Positions 8,001-16,092 are shown, numbered from the stretch's first letter. The stretch: DNA of 20,673 nt from Pseudomonadota bacterium (GCA_022571175.1 JACZYI010000011.1:1-20673), one strand, 5' to 3'. Translations and numbers: made by a program. Notes: generated by a model from the sequence alone, not told the origin.

Positions 8001-8284
8001 CATTTGGCGTGCATTCGCGCATTGAAGGTCGTTGGGATGAATTTTTCAAAGCCACAAGAATCGGCAACACCTATGTCAATCGTAACATGATTGGGGCGGT
8101 TGTGGGGGTTCAACCCTTTGGCGGCCAGGGACAATCCGGCACCGGACCCAAGGCTGGTGGACCCCATTATCTTTATCGTTTTGCCACCGAAAAGGTTTTG
8201 ACCATCAATTTGGCCGCCATTGGCGGCAATACGGACCTGTTCAGGCTGGAAGAAGGCCGTGTGACAGAAGACGAAAGCGATTAA
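5096..8284 (+). CDS. putA: Bifunctional proline dehydrogenase / L-glutamate-gamma-semialdehyde dehydrogenase
   Basis: 1062 residues. It oxidises proline to pyrroline-5-carboxylate (FAD) and then to glutamate (NAD+), channelling the intermediate; it is associated with the inner membrane. An alpha-helical N-terminal region (about 1-190) leads into the FAD-binding PRODH barrel (MRIMGRQFVFG, RLVKGAYWDTEIKYAQ near 358, YAPVGVHKDLLPYLVRRLLE near 463). The aldehyde dehydrogenase module follows from about 590, with Glu808 in AETGGQN and the nucleophile Cys842 in SAGQRCSALR. There is no ribbon-helix-helix DNA-binding domain at the N-terminus, so this PutA should not repress its own gene, unlike the E. 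coli trifunctional form. The length fits the short PutA class of Alphaproteobacteria. Its stop shares four bases with the convergent rodA stop. Confidence 0.97.
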   Translation: MGHSKKKSASGNLARLRQALRKATHGDEAAGVEALLAGFPLKADARSAIQSVSKTIVKASRARSADRGTLDAFLQEFGLSNQEGVALMCLAEALLRIPDTDTQDRLIAEKILAGDWANHKGRSDKLFVNASVWALMLTGSVISLDKGARDEPGKWVKSLVTRLGEPVIREATMQAMRIMGRQFVFGHSIKNAMKRKTRQSETFSLFSFDMLGEGARTRMAAEHYQALYLTAIDVVGKDGANIKGDHRERSSISIKLSALHPRYETVKNNRVMTELLPRVKELALAAKSYDMGLTIDAEEAARLDISLDILEALARDKDLAGWQGLGLALQAYQKRALVLIDWLGELARDTNRQFPVRLVKGAYWDTEIKYAQEMGYADYPVWTRKATTDICYLSCAHKLLALGKAFYPQFATHNAHTIAAVSSMATHVKCPDYEFQKLHGMGDLLYQAAIANISHMPRIRTYAPVGVHKDLLPYLVRRLLENGANSSFINRFMDANVPVDEIIKDPYEHVLAFRSKRHARIPTPPRLYDDRKNSSGIDLANPAETEALMSDLANLSDKIYQAPSLVSGKAVGGEKSAVTSPADQKLVVGYEQHASDPDIERALAAALDAQPGWNEAGGEARAVILEKLGDMIEEDRITYIDLLVREAGKTIADAISEIREAADYCRFYASEARSKFKTPLFLKGPTGESNELSLHGRGIFICISPWNFPLAIFTGQVMAAIAAGNSVIAKPAGQTPLIAAHLVGQAHRAGIPADVLHLLLGPGSKLGAKLVSDERIAGVAVTGSTWTAKLINKTLAARTGPIVPLIAETGGQNVMIVDSSALLEQVSDDVMTSAFSSAGQRCSALRVLYVHDSIADDLILMLKGAIEERQCGDPGDLATDTGPVIDAGALKELQEHLEFLAKSGTLIGKSTPPENDGTGSYLVPHIFEIPSLDLLEDEVFGPILHLIRYGTGEEDHILRQICATGYGLTFGVHSRIEGRWDEFFKATRIGNTYVNRNMIGAVVGVQPFGGQGQSGTGPKAGGPHYLYRFATEKVLTINLAAIGGNTDLFRLEEGRVTEDESD

Positions 8285-9432
8285 CCAAAGGGATCGTTGC
8301 GGGGAATATTCAAATCACGGTGCAAGGCCACCGATAATACAAAACCAAAGCCTACCATTACCGTCAACAGGGCAGAGCCGCCATAGGAGACCAGCGGAAG
8401 TGGAGCACCGACCACCGGCATCAGGCCCATGACCATGGCCACATTCACAAATACATAGAAAAACAGCATGACCGAAATACCCATAGACAGCAGGCGACCA
8501 AATTCGCTGCGGCAGGTCAGGCTTACCCATATGCCGTAGCTGATCAATATCAGATAGAGACCTAACAAAACCAGCCCACCCACCAGACCCATTTCCTCGG
8601 TCAGGACAGTGAAAATAAAATCTGTCTTCATTTCCGGCAAAAAATTCAAATGGCTTTGCGTCCCCTGCATAAAACCCTTTCCAAAAAGCCCCCCCGAGCC
8701 AAGCGCTATTTTCGACTGCATGATCTGATATCCTGCACCAAGCGGATCACTTTCGGGATTGAGAAATACCATCACCCGGTCTTTCTGATAATCCATCATA
8801 AAATTCCAGACGATGGGGATGGCGCCAATGGCAGCAGCCCCCCCGGTCCAGAACAGCCAGGCTCGGGTTCCGGCCAGAAAGAGCATGGTAATGCCGCCAG
8901 CAATAATCATCAGTGTGGTCCCAAGATCAGGCTGGCGCAGCACCAGATATGCTGGAAGTGCCATCAGGATAATGGGCACCAGCAGGCTTTTCATTTGAAC
9001 GGCTCGATGCTGGGTCAAGCTGTGGAAGTTAGCAGCTAACGCAACCACCAACGCCACTTTCATCAATTCTGAGGGTTGAATCCGCATCACACCCAAATCC
9101 AGCCATCGGGCACCGCCCATACCAGTTGCACCAAAAAATTCGACCGCCACCAGCATCAACAGAACAATCCCGTAAATGGGCAGCGCCATGCTCATCCAAA
9201 ACCGCAAATCCGTCAGTGCAATGCCAATCATGATAACCATTCCCAAGGCGAACCGAACCATTTGACGGGTAGCCCAGGGGTCAAAATTTCCGCCCGCCAC
9301 TGAATAAAGCATGGCAACGCCAATGCTGATTATCGCGATCAGGACCAGAACCATCAACCAGTTCAGGGTTTTGATTTTTTGCGGTAAGGACCGGTCCACA
9401 CGTCTCGATCCGAACATGAGGCTAATGCCCAT
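8281..9432 (-). CDS. rodA: Rod-shape peptidoglycan glycosyltransferase RodA
   Basis: 383 residues, SEDS family (FtsW/RodA/SpoVE), about ten transmembrane segments. It polymerises lipid II into glycan strands during cell elongation, working with PBP2. Visible family features: GGARWLDLGVMRIQPSELMK, LRQPDLGTTLMI near the middle, and the C-terminal signature GAPLPLVSYGGSALLTVMVG. The ATG overlaps the mrdA stop by one base (TAATG), so it is translationally coupled as the last gene of the mre operon. Its position after mrdA and the lack of division genes nearby favour RodA over FtsW. The 3' end overlaps the convergent putA by 4 bp with no terminator between them. Confidence 0.96.
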   Translation of the reverse strand: MGISLMFGSRRVDRSLPQKIKTLNWLMVLVLIAIISIGVAMLYSVAGGNFDPWATRQMVRFALGMVIMIGIALTDLRFWMSMALPIYGIVLLMLVAVEFFGATGMGGARWLDLGVMRIQPSELMKVALVVALAANFHSLTQHRAVQMKSLLVPIILMALPAYLVLRQPDLGTTLMIIAGGITMLFLAGTRAWLFWTGGAAAIGAIPIVWNFMMDYQKDRVMVFLNPESDPLGAGYQIMQSKIALGSGGLFGKGFMQGTQSHLNFLPEMKTDFIFTVLTEEMGLVGGLVLLGLYLILISYGIWVSLTCRSEFGRLLSMGISVMLFFYVFVNVAMVMGLMPVVGAPLPLVSYGGSALLTVMVGFGFVLSVALHRDLNIPRNDPFG

Positions 9433-11306
9433 TATTTGCCTCCAGACCGGGGGTTGGAAATTTGTGCCCTTCTTTGTCGTACTACAGGCAGGTCCGAGGC
9501 TGGATCAAGTTCAAGCAGTGTCTGCATAATGTCGTGAATGATTGGACCCGCCACGCTCGAGCCGCCGCCGCCATGTTCGACTATAACGCTGATGGAATAT
9601 CGCGGGTGCTCGCGTGGTCCGTACGCCACAAACAGCGCATGATCACGCTCTTTCCACGGTCGTTCGGGAAGATTCTGAGTGCCCGCCTCCCGTTCCTCAA
9701 GCGTAATCGCCCGAACCTGTGAAGTTCCGGTCTTGCCTGCCATGGAAAAACCCTCACCTCTGAGCCGAGACGCATAGGCGGTGCCGCCCTCCTCCAGAAC
9801 CTTCTCCATCCCCTTGAGTACCGGAAGCAGGTTGCGATGGTTGATATCAAGAAGTGGTGCCACCAACTGGGGCTGTATTTCTCCACCAATGGCATGAATA
9901 AGTCTGGGCTCAATCACCCGTCCGGTGGCGAGCCTGGCTGTCATGATCGCCAGTTGTAACGGGGTCGCCAGCAATGCGCCCTGTCCGATGCCCACAATCA
10001 GAGTCTCACCCACCTGCCACGGGCTACCCTGTGTTGCAAGCTTCCAGGCACGTGAGGGAACCAGACCTTCGCGCCCGACCCCAATGCCAATATCATAGGC
10101 ACGACCAAATCCCAGTTTTCGGGCCATTTCAGAAATCAGATCAATGCCAACGGCCTGCGCCAGTTTATAAAAATAAATATCGCAGGACTGACTGATGGCA
10201 TTGATCAAATCCAGCCGGCCATGGCCCTCTTTTTTCCAGCAATGAAAAGTACGGTCGCCCAAATCATATTTACCATTGCAGAAGACGCGCTTGTTTTTCT
10301 CCCAAACGCCCGCTTCAAGCGCAGCGAGTGCCACAACCATTTTGAAAGTGGAGCCCGGTGGATATTGACCCTGCACACATTTGTTCATGATAGGATTTCG
10401 CGGATCGTCCAGAAGAGCCTGCCAGTTTTCCTGACTGATGCCCATATTCAAACTGTTGATGTCAAAGGAGGGAGAAGAAGCGGAGACCAGAATATCTCCA
10501 TTTTGCGCATCGAGGACCACCACCGCCGCACTATCTTCACCCAGCCGCTGCATGACATATTGCTGCATCTCCAAATCGAGGGTCAAAACCACATCATCAC
10601 CCGGCACTCCCTCTTGTCTGGCAATCTCTCGAATAACCCGGCCAAAGGCATTGACCTCAACCCGTGAATCCCCGGCGGTGCCACGAAGGCGAAGATCAAA
10701 CTGACGCTCGACACCACTCTTCCCGATTCTGAAGCCCGGGATTTGCAAGACCGGATCATCGGACATTTCCTCCTCCGCCACGACCCCCACATACCCCAGA
10801 ATATGAGATACACGGGTAGCTTCAGGGTAAAAACGGGTCTCGCCAGCATCGGGTTGAATCCCGGGAAGACTGGAGCTTTCCACATTGATTCTGGCAAATT
10901 CTTTCCAGCTTAAATTCTGGGCAACCGTGACCGGGAAAAAAGATCGCTGTCGACTGATCCGGCGCTGTAAGCGTTCCACATCCCGCTCGCTGATGGAGAT
11001 GATCCTGCCCAATGATTGTAATGTGTCAACCACGTCAATCGCCTGTTCGGGAATGAGGAAAACGCGATAATCCTTGCGATTCGTGGCCAGTTTTTTACCC
11101 TTACGATCCAGAATCTCGCCACGCGTAGGTGTTAACAGGCGCAGAGATACCCGGTTTTCTTCAGCCAGGAGGGCATAGTCATCGGCCTGGAGAACACCCA
11201 GATAATACATGCGGCCCAGAACCACAGCGGTCAGCACACCCTGGGCGCCAGCCACAAGCAGGGCGCGTCGTGTATAACGGCGATATCTTTCGCCTTCCCG
11301 TTCCAA
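9432..11306 (-). CDS. mrdA: Penicillin-binding protein 2, elongation transpeptidase
   Basis: 624 residues, class B PBP. An N-terminal membrane anchor (about 14-33) is followed by the pedestal domain (LLTPTRGEILDRKG about 57-70) and a transpeptidase domain with Ser319 in STFK, the SCD triad member (374-376) and KTG at 525-527. It cross-links the glycan made by RodA in the elongasome. The apparent start is TTG at 11306, preceded by AAGGG about 10 bases upstream. A GTG at 11316 lies closer to that site but is out of frame, and would become in frame if the intervening T7 run were one base shorter. Tightly linked to mreD (46 bp) and rodA (1-bp overlap). Confidence 0.96.
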   Translation of the reverse strand: MEREGERYRRYTRRALLVAGAQGVLTAVVLGRMYYLGVLQADDYALLAEENRVSLRLLTPTRGEILDRKGKKLATNRKDYRVFLIPEQAIDVVDTLQSLGRIISISERDVERLQRRISRQRSFFPVTVAQNLSWKEFARINVESSSLPGIQPDAGETRFYPEATRVSHILGYVGVVAEEEMSDDPVLQIPGFRIGKSGVERQFDLRLRGTAGDSRVEVNAFGRVIREIARQEGVPGDDVVLTLDLEMQQYVMQRLGEDSAAVVVLDAQNGDILVSASSPSFDINSLNMGISQENWQALLDDPRNPIMNKCVQGQYPPGSTFKMVVALAALEAGVWEKNKRVFCNGKYDLGDRTFHCWKKEGHGRLDLINAISQSCDIYFYKLAQAVGIDLISEMARKLGFGRAYDIGIGVGREGLVPSRAWKLATQGSPWQVGETLIVGIGQGALLATPLQLAIMTARLATGRVIEPRLIHAIGGEIQPQLVAPLLDINHRNLLPVLKGMEKVLEEGGTAYASRLRGEGFSMAGKTGTSQVRAITLEEREAGTQNLPERPWKERDHALFVAYGPREHPRYSISVIVEHGGGGSSVAGPIIHDIMQTLLELDPASDLPVVRQRRAQISNPRSGGK

Positions 11307-11352
11307 AAAAACTCACCCTTTTCTGTTTAGCCACCTTTGGCTCAAGATATGA

Positions 11353-11859
11353 TTATAAAACATGGCGCTCAAAGCGTCCAAGAATCCATCCAAAAATCGG
11401 AAAGGACAAGATGCTCGCCAGCATCTGCAAGAGTATGGGCATGGGCAGCAAAACCTGCCAATAGGCCAATGACAAGATCGCCCATGACAAAGCCTTGGCA
11501 CCAATGCAGACGACAGCGAAACCAACCCAGGTCACGGTAAATTGTCTGTTCATAAAGAATCGGCGCTGATTATGCAGAAGTGTCGCTGATAACAAAAGCA
11601 CCATAGAGCTGGACCCGACCGGTGCACCATCCATTAGATCAACAAAAATCCCGAGCAGAAAAATCATCCAGTGCGGCACTACCGAAGGTCTGTGCAGGGT
11701 GTAATAATAAACCAGTATGAGCGCCACATCGGGAATGAAAGCGCCAGCCCCTCCTGAGACAAAGGGAATTCGCAGTACCAATATGAGCAAAACCGCAAAC
11801 AACATGAGGCTGATTCGTCTCATGGACTGGACGAGCAGTCGCCTTATGGCTAAAGCCAT
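11353..11859 (-). CDS. mreD: Rod shape-determining protein MreD
   Basis: 168 residues, strongly hydrophobic with about five transmembrane segments, the usual MreD size and topology. It is an integral inner-membrane part of the elongasome and interacts with MreC. Sequence similarity in this family is low, so the call rests largely on topology and on its position between mreC and mrdA. The ATG follows the mreC TAG after 4 bp, and a purine-rich GAGGAGGGG inside the end of mreC can act as its ribosome-binding site, implying coupled translation. Confidence 0.9.
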   Translation of the reverse strand: MALAIRRLLVQSMRRISLMLFAVLLILVLRIPFVSGGAGAFIPDVALILVYYYTLHRPSVVPHWMIFLLGIFVDLMDGAPVGSSSMVLLLSATLLHNQRRFFMNRQFTVTWVGFAVVCIGAKALSWAILSLAYWQVLLPMPILLQMLASILSFPIFGWILGRFERHVL

Positions 11860-11862
11860 GGC

Positions 11863-12747
11863 CTACCCCTCCTCTTCCGACGAGGATTGGGGCAAGTCTT
11901 CGAGCACCGGTTCGGACGCGTAATAATCCAAAATTCGTACAAAATTCAGCCGGTCAAGATTGGCAGTGGGTTCCACCATAATCCGATCCGAATCTACCGA
12001 AACAATAATGCCCACACTCAAATCGGGCGGAAAAATACCGCCATCGCCTGAGGTCAGTATGCGATCACCTACCGCCGCATCCGCATCCAGTGGCAGGAAA
12101 GAAATTTCCAGAAGGTCTCCATTGGTGCCGATGGCAATAGCATTCTGGCCGGATCTCTCAAGCCTGACCGGAATGCGAGAATTGATGTCCGTTGCCATCA
12201 GAATGCGCGAGGACTGGTCTCCCACCAAGATGGTGCGGCCAACCACCCCAAAACCATCGGTAACCGGCAGATTTTCCCGCACCTTCTGCCGACTTCCAGC
12301 ATTGACCAGAACACTACGCACATAGGCACCACCAGTGGCGCTGATGATGCGGGCTGTCACCAGTGTTTCAACCGGCGGCGCATCAACATTCAAAAGCGTT
12401 TGCATGCGCTGGTTCTCAATATCCAGTCGTTCAGCAACCACCCGCCACTCCTGCAAGCGCTTATTTTCCTCTTTAAGTCGTTGATTTTCTTGATAAATGC
12501 TAGTCACACCATCAAACCAATCGAGCGCGTCAGCCCCCCAGTCCATGGGTTTGGTCAGCGCAATCATGACCGGAGCCATAAAGTCGCTGGCCTCTTTTTT
12601 CACAAGATTGGTCACCGGGTGATCAAGAGCGCTGATGACGAACAGGATAACAGATAAAATCAGATAGAAACTAAGGCCCAAACGCCGGTCGCGCCGTCTG
12701 AACAGAGACTGCGTTCCACTTCTGTCACCTAATCCAAAACTTGCCAA
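11863..12747 (-). CDS. mreC: Rod shape-determining protein MreC
   Basis: 294 residues. One N-terminal transmembrane helix (about 26-44) is followed by a coiled coil (about 84-120, with ENQRLKEENKRLQEW and ERLDIENQRMQTLL) and the periplasmic beta-rich MreC core (ARIISATGGAYVRSVLVNAG, GDQSSRILMATD, LSVGIIVSVDSDRIMVEPTA). It dimerises and connects MreB/MreD to PBP2 in the periplasm. The frame starts at a TTG with only a weak ribosome-binding site; no in-frame ATG precedes it, and the residues around it (RRRDRR before the membrane helix) fit a natural N-terminus. Gap to mreB is 46 bp. Confidence 0.94.
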   Translation of the reverse strand: MASFGLGDRSGTQSLFRRRDRRLGLSFYLILSVILFVISALDHPVTNLVKKEASDFMAPVMIALTKPMDWGADALDWFDGVTSIYQENQRLKEENKRLQEWRVVAERLDIENQRMQTLLNVDAPPVETLVTARIISATGGAYVRSVLVNAGSRQKVRENLPVTDGFGVVGRTILVGDQSSRILMATDINSRIPVRLERSGQNAIAIGTNGDLLEISFLPLDADAAVGDRILTSGDGGIFPPDLSVGIIVSVDSDRIMVEPTANLDRLNFVRILDYYASEPVLEDLPQSSSEEEG

Positions 12748-12793
12748 TGTGTAATCCGCCTGGAAATTGACAGGATGACATTCTTCAACTGCC

Positions 12794-13828
12794 CTAGTAT
12801 TCCTGTGTCAGAACCTTTCGCAGCATTTCATCTTCAAGGGCTCGTCCGGTTCCGAGTGCAACACATGTCAGTGCATCTTCCGCAACGGAAACCGCCAATC
12901 CGGTTGCCTTCCTGATTACTTTATCCATATCCCCCAACAGGGCCCCACCCCCGGAGAGGACAATTCCCTTATCCACAATATCAGCCGAGAGCTCGGGTGC
13001 GGTTTGTTCCAGCGCCCGCTTTACAGCCTCGACAATTGCACCAACCGGCTCGGAAAGCGCTTCTGCAATCTGGGCTTGATTGATCGCGATTTCCTTTGGA
13101 ACACCATCAAGTAAATCACGGCCACGAATGGTAATCGACTTGCCCTTGCCATCTCTGGGCGTCATGGCCGTGCCGATTTGTTTCTTGATGCGCTCCGCCG
13201 TGGCCTCTCCGATCAGCAGATTATGATTACGCCGAATATAGGCGATAATGGCTTCGTCCATCTTGTCGCCGCCCACACGGGAGGAATTGGAATAAACGAT
13301 GCCCGACAAGGACAAAACTGCAACCTCTGTGGTTCCACCGCCGATATCGACAATCATGGACCCTTGCGGCTCGGTAATGGGAAGACCAGCGCCAATAGCT
13401 GCTGCCATTGGTTCTTCGATCAGACTGACCTTGCTGGCCCCGGCCTGGTCCGCCGCTTCCTGGATGGCACGGCGTTCAACCGCAGTGGAGCCCGAAGGCA
13501 CACATATAACCACTCGCGGGCTGGCGTATGAACGGTTGTGAACCTTTTGGATGAAATGTTTGATCATATACTGGGCAATATCGAAATCTGCGATAACACC
13601 ATCGCGGAGCGGTCGAATAGCTTCGATATTTCCGGGCGTTCGGCCCATCATCAGCTTGGCCTCATCACCCACGGCCAAAACCTGACGCTTGCCGCGTACG
13701 GTTTTCATAGCCACCACAGAAGGTTCATTCAGAACGATGCCACGACCTTTCACATAAACAAGCGTATTGGCGGTGCCAAGATCGATCGCCATATCGGAGG
13801 AAAAAATACCAAGGATTCTAGAAAACAT
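12794..13828 (-). CDS. mreB: Rod shape-determining actin homologue MreB
   Basis: 344 residues, standard MreB length. The phosphate-binding loop DLGTANTLVYVKGRGIVLNE lies near residue 17. It also has GRTPGNIEAIRPLRDGVIAD, the second phosphate motif DIGGGTTEVAVLSLSG and the adenosine motif VLSGGGALLGDMD, plus a short amphipathic N-terminus (MFSRILGIFSS) of the type that binds the inner membrane. ATP-dependent double filaments position the elongasome around the cell. It is the first gene of the mreBCD-mrdA-rodA operon; the 249-bp gap upstream must hold the main promoter. The ATG has no obvious ribosome-binding site. Confidence 0.98.
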   Translation of the reverse strand: MFSRILGIFSSDMAIDLGTANTLVYVKGRGIVLNEPSVVAMKTVRGKRQVLAVGDEAKLMMGRTPGNIEAIRPLRDGVIADFDIAQYMIKHFIQKVHNRSYASPRVVICVPSGSTAVERRAIQEAADQAGASKVSLIEEPMAAAIGAGLPITEPQGSMIVDIGGGTTEVAVLSLSGIVYSNSSRVGGDKMDEAIIAYIRRNHNLLIGEATAERIKKQIGTAMTPRDGKGKSITIRGRDLLDGVPKEIAINQAQIAEALSEPVGAIVEAVKRALEQTAPELSADIVDKGIVLSGGGALLGDMDKVIRKATGLAVSVAEDALTCVALGTGRALEDEMLRKVLTQEY

Positions 13829-14077
13829 ATTTTGCCAGTTCTAAAGTTCTATTATTAATTATCGGACCCCGGGCCAAAATTCGCTCAATCCCAAATCTCT
13901 TTGAGCCCCAAATCTCCCTCTGCCCATGAAACAGGAAATTGGACAAATTTAGTCCATGGTTACGAGGAATCATTAAGAGTTTACCTAAACCAACCCAATC
14001 CGCTCAAATAGCGTTGAATCGGGATAAACTCAAGGAAATTCAGGTCACTGCACCCAAGAATTAAAGTAATGCCTCGC
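13829..14077. other. mreB upstream region with short repeats
   Basis: Non-coding gap between ilvC (ends 14078) and mreB (starts 13828), both minus strand. It contains a direct repeat CCCAAATCTC at 13890-13899 and 13907-13916 (17-bp period), an inverted repeat TGGAC-N7-GTCCA at 13940-13956, and two GANTC sites (13967-13971, 14016-14020), the CcrM methylation target in Alphaproteobacteria. A weak -35/-10 pair (TTGAGT, 17 bp, TATTTG) lies on the minus strand. No clear terminator for ilvC is visible, so read-through into mreB is possible. Confidence 0.5.
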
Positions 14078-15088
14078 TTATTTCTTCGCCTGATCTCCAA
14101 GCCAGGGCATCAAGGCGCGTATGGTTTTGCCCGCCCGCTCAATTTCATGGCTTCTGTCTCGTTCCCGGTTTTTCTCAAGATAGGGATGGCCCGCTTTGGT
14201 ATCAGCAAGAAATTCTTTCACAAATTTCCCGCTTTGAACATCGTCCAGTATCTCTTCCATTTTTTTCCTGAGCGCAGGCGTCACCAATTTTTCTCCGGCC
14301 CGGTAGCCACCAAATTCAGCGGTGTTGGAGATAGCCATATCCATATGTTCAAGCCCCCCTTCCCACATCAGATCAACAACCTGTTTGAGTTCATGCAGAC
14401 ACTCAATATAGGCCACCTCCGGGGTATAACCTCTCTCCACCAATATCTCGAATGCGGCCCGCACCAAGGCCGGCATGCCACCACAAAGAACGGCCTGCTC
14501 GGTGAAGAGGTCGGTCTCGCATTCCTCGGCAAAGCTGGACTCGATAATACCAGCCCGCCCTGCCCCAAGAGCAGCCGCATAGGATATGGCCAGCGATTTG
14601 GCGATGCCCGAGACATCCTGTTCAACCGCGATCAAAGTGGGCATGCCCAGATTATCAAGATAGAGAGCACGCAGCGTCCGTCCGGGGCCTTTGGGTGCGA
14701 CCATTATGACATCGAGATCATCGCGCGGTTTGACCATCCCGAAGCGAATGGCAAGACCATGAGCAAAACCGATGGCAGCACCGGATTTGAGATTGTCCTT
14801 GAGAACATCCTCATAAAGATCACCAAGACCTTCGTCCGGTGTAAGCAGCATGGTGATATCCGCCCAGGCTGCAGCCTCTTCCAGGCCCATGATTTTGAAA
14901 CCGGCGGCGGTTACCACTTCGCGGCTTTTGCTGCCAGCCCTGAGAGCAATGACCAGTTCTCCAACCCCGGAATCCCGAAGATTCAAGGCATGGGCATGAC
15001 CCTGATTGCCGTAGCCGATGATGGCAATCTTTTTGCTCTGGATCAGTGCCGGGGACACCTCGGGATCACTGTCCCGGTAAATTTTCAT
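14078..15088 (-). CDS. ilvC: Ketol-acid reductoisomerase (class I), divergent active-site motif
   Basis: 336 residues, class I length. It converts acetolactate or acetohydroxybutyrate to the dihydroxy acid in valine/isoleucine synthesis, using NADPH and Mg2+. A Rossmann domain (IAIIGYGNQGHAHALNLRDS, 21-40; phosphate loop AGSKS 51-55) precedes the knotted helical domain. Catalytic and metal residues are present: His110 in FAHGL, Asp193 and Glu197 in ECETDLFTEQ, Glu229 and Glu233 in ECLHELK, Ser254 in SNTAE. Oddity: the usual KGPGH motif reads KGPGR (Arg137, codon 14678-14680). GGAG lies 7 bases before the ATG. miaA ends 36 bp upstream on the same strand. The ilvB/ilvN genes often found between miaA and ilvC in this class are absent here. 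Confidence 0.93.
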   Translation of the reverse strand: MKIYRDSDPEVSPALIQSKKIAIIGYGNQGHAHALNLRDSGVGELVIALRAGSKSREVVTAAGFKIMGLEEAAAWADITMLLTPDEGLGDLYEDVLKDNLKSGAAIGFAHGLAIRFGMVKPRDDLDVIMVAPKGPGRTLRALYLDNLGMPTLIAVEQDVSGIAKSLAISYAAALGAGRAGIIESSFAEECETDLFTEQAVLCGGMPALVRAAFEILVERGYTPEVAYIECLHELKQVVDLMWEGGLEHMDMAISNTAEFGGYRAGEKLVTPALRKKMEEILDDVQSGKFVKEFLADTKAGHPYLEKNRERDRSHEIERAGKTIRALMPWLGDQAKK

Positions 15089-15124
15089 TGCTGCTCTCCG
15101 CTTGCTCCTCTGACCATAGAAGCC

Positions 15125-16060
15125 TCAGGTCGCCTGTACAATCTTGAAGATTTTTCCGGCGGCATCAGCCTCCCCCGATTTGATCCTCTGCCAGTCGGGA
15201 AACTGGTTGTTAAACCAGGTAATTTGACGCTTGGCCAAACGACGGCTTTCGGTTTTTGCCTTTTGAACCGCTTGTGGCAGATCAATCTCTCCCCTGATGA
15301 AAGCGCCCAGATGTGGCACGCCGAGAGCTCTCATGACGGGAAGGCCAGGGTCAAGTTTCCGGTCAAGCAGGCTCTGGACTTCTTTAATCACATTGCTTTC
15401 AATCATTTGATCGAACCGGGCATCAATCCGGGCATAAAGCTCGTCACGCGGCACTTCCAGAATAATTTTTACCACCCGCCCCTCTGAATCCGCCTGTTTC
15501 AATATGGCCTTGCCCTTATGCTTTTGCCACGAGGCAAGCGAGCGACCGGTGGCACGAATAACTTCGAGAGCCCGGGCAATTCGTTGACCGTCTCCGGGTG
15601 CCAACCGGACTGCCATTTCAGGATCCTCATTCTCAAGAACAGCATGAAGAGCCGCGGCTCCCTCTGCTGTCAGGTCTCCTCTGATATCTTCTCGCAGCTC
15701 ATCCGGGATGGCCGGAATATGGGAGAGACCCTCAAGCGCCACTCTGAAATACAAACCCGTTCCCCCGACGATGATTGGCATCAGCGACAATCTCCCGGCT
15801 TCCTCCAGAGCGGCTTCAAGGGCTGTATGCCAAAGAGCTGCCGAACAGGCCTCGGCCGCATCCATAAAACCATACATTCGATGGGGCACACATGCTTCAT
15901 CCGCTGCATCGGGTCTGGCGGTGAGCCCGGACAAGTCCCGGTAGACCTGCATGCTGTCAGCATTGATGATCATGCCGCCGAGAAGGCTCGCAAGCTTCAA
16001 TGCGATCTTCGACTTGCCGCTGGCAGTCGGCCCTGCCATAAGAAGGATGATGTCAGGCAT
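15125..16060 (-). CDS. miaA: tRNA dimethylallyltransferase
   Basis: 311 residues. It transfers a dimethylallyl group to N6 of A37 in tRNAs reading UNN codons. It has the P-loop GPTASGKS (10-17), the substrate-binding DSMQVYRDL (35-43), VPHRMYG (58-64) and GGTGLY (99-104). The C-terminal part holds the family RQITWFNNQF-type motif, with W and F placed as in other MiaA proteins. A GGGGGGG run 7 bases before the ATG can serve as ribosome-binding site. It is divergent from serB with only 32 bp between start codons, and is followed by ilvC after 36 bp. Confidence 0.96.
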   Translation of the reverse strand: MPDIILLMAGPTASGKSKIALKLASLLGGMIINADSMQVYRDLSGLTARPDAADEACVPHRMYGFMDAAEACSAALWHTALEAALEEAGRLSLMPIIVGGTGLYFRVALEGLSHIPAIPDELREDIRGDLTAEGAAALHAVLENEDPEMAVRLAPGDGQRIARALEVIRATGRSLASWQKHKGKAILKQADSEGRVVKIILEVPRDELYARIDARFDQMIESNVIKEVQSLLDRKLDPGLPVMRALGVPHLGAFIRGEIDLPQAVQKAKTESRRLAKRQITWFNNQFPDWQRIKSGEADAAGKIFKIVQAT

Positions 16061-16092
16061 TATTCAACCCCCCCGGGTCTCAAGTGGTCTCT

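Noticed and set aside
14069..15487. 472-codon plus-strand frame across ilvC and the end of miaA
   Set aside because: It lies wholly opposite two well-identified genes and its translation resembles no protein; it is an antisense shadow.
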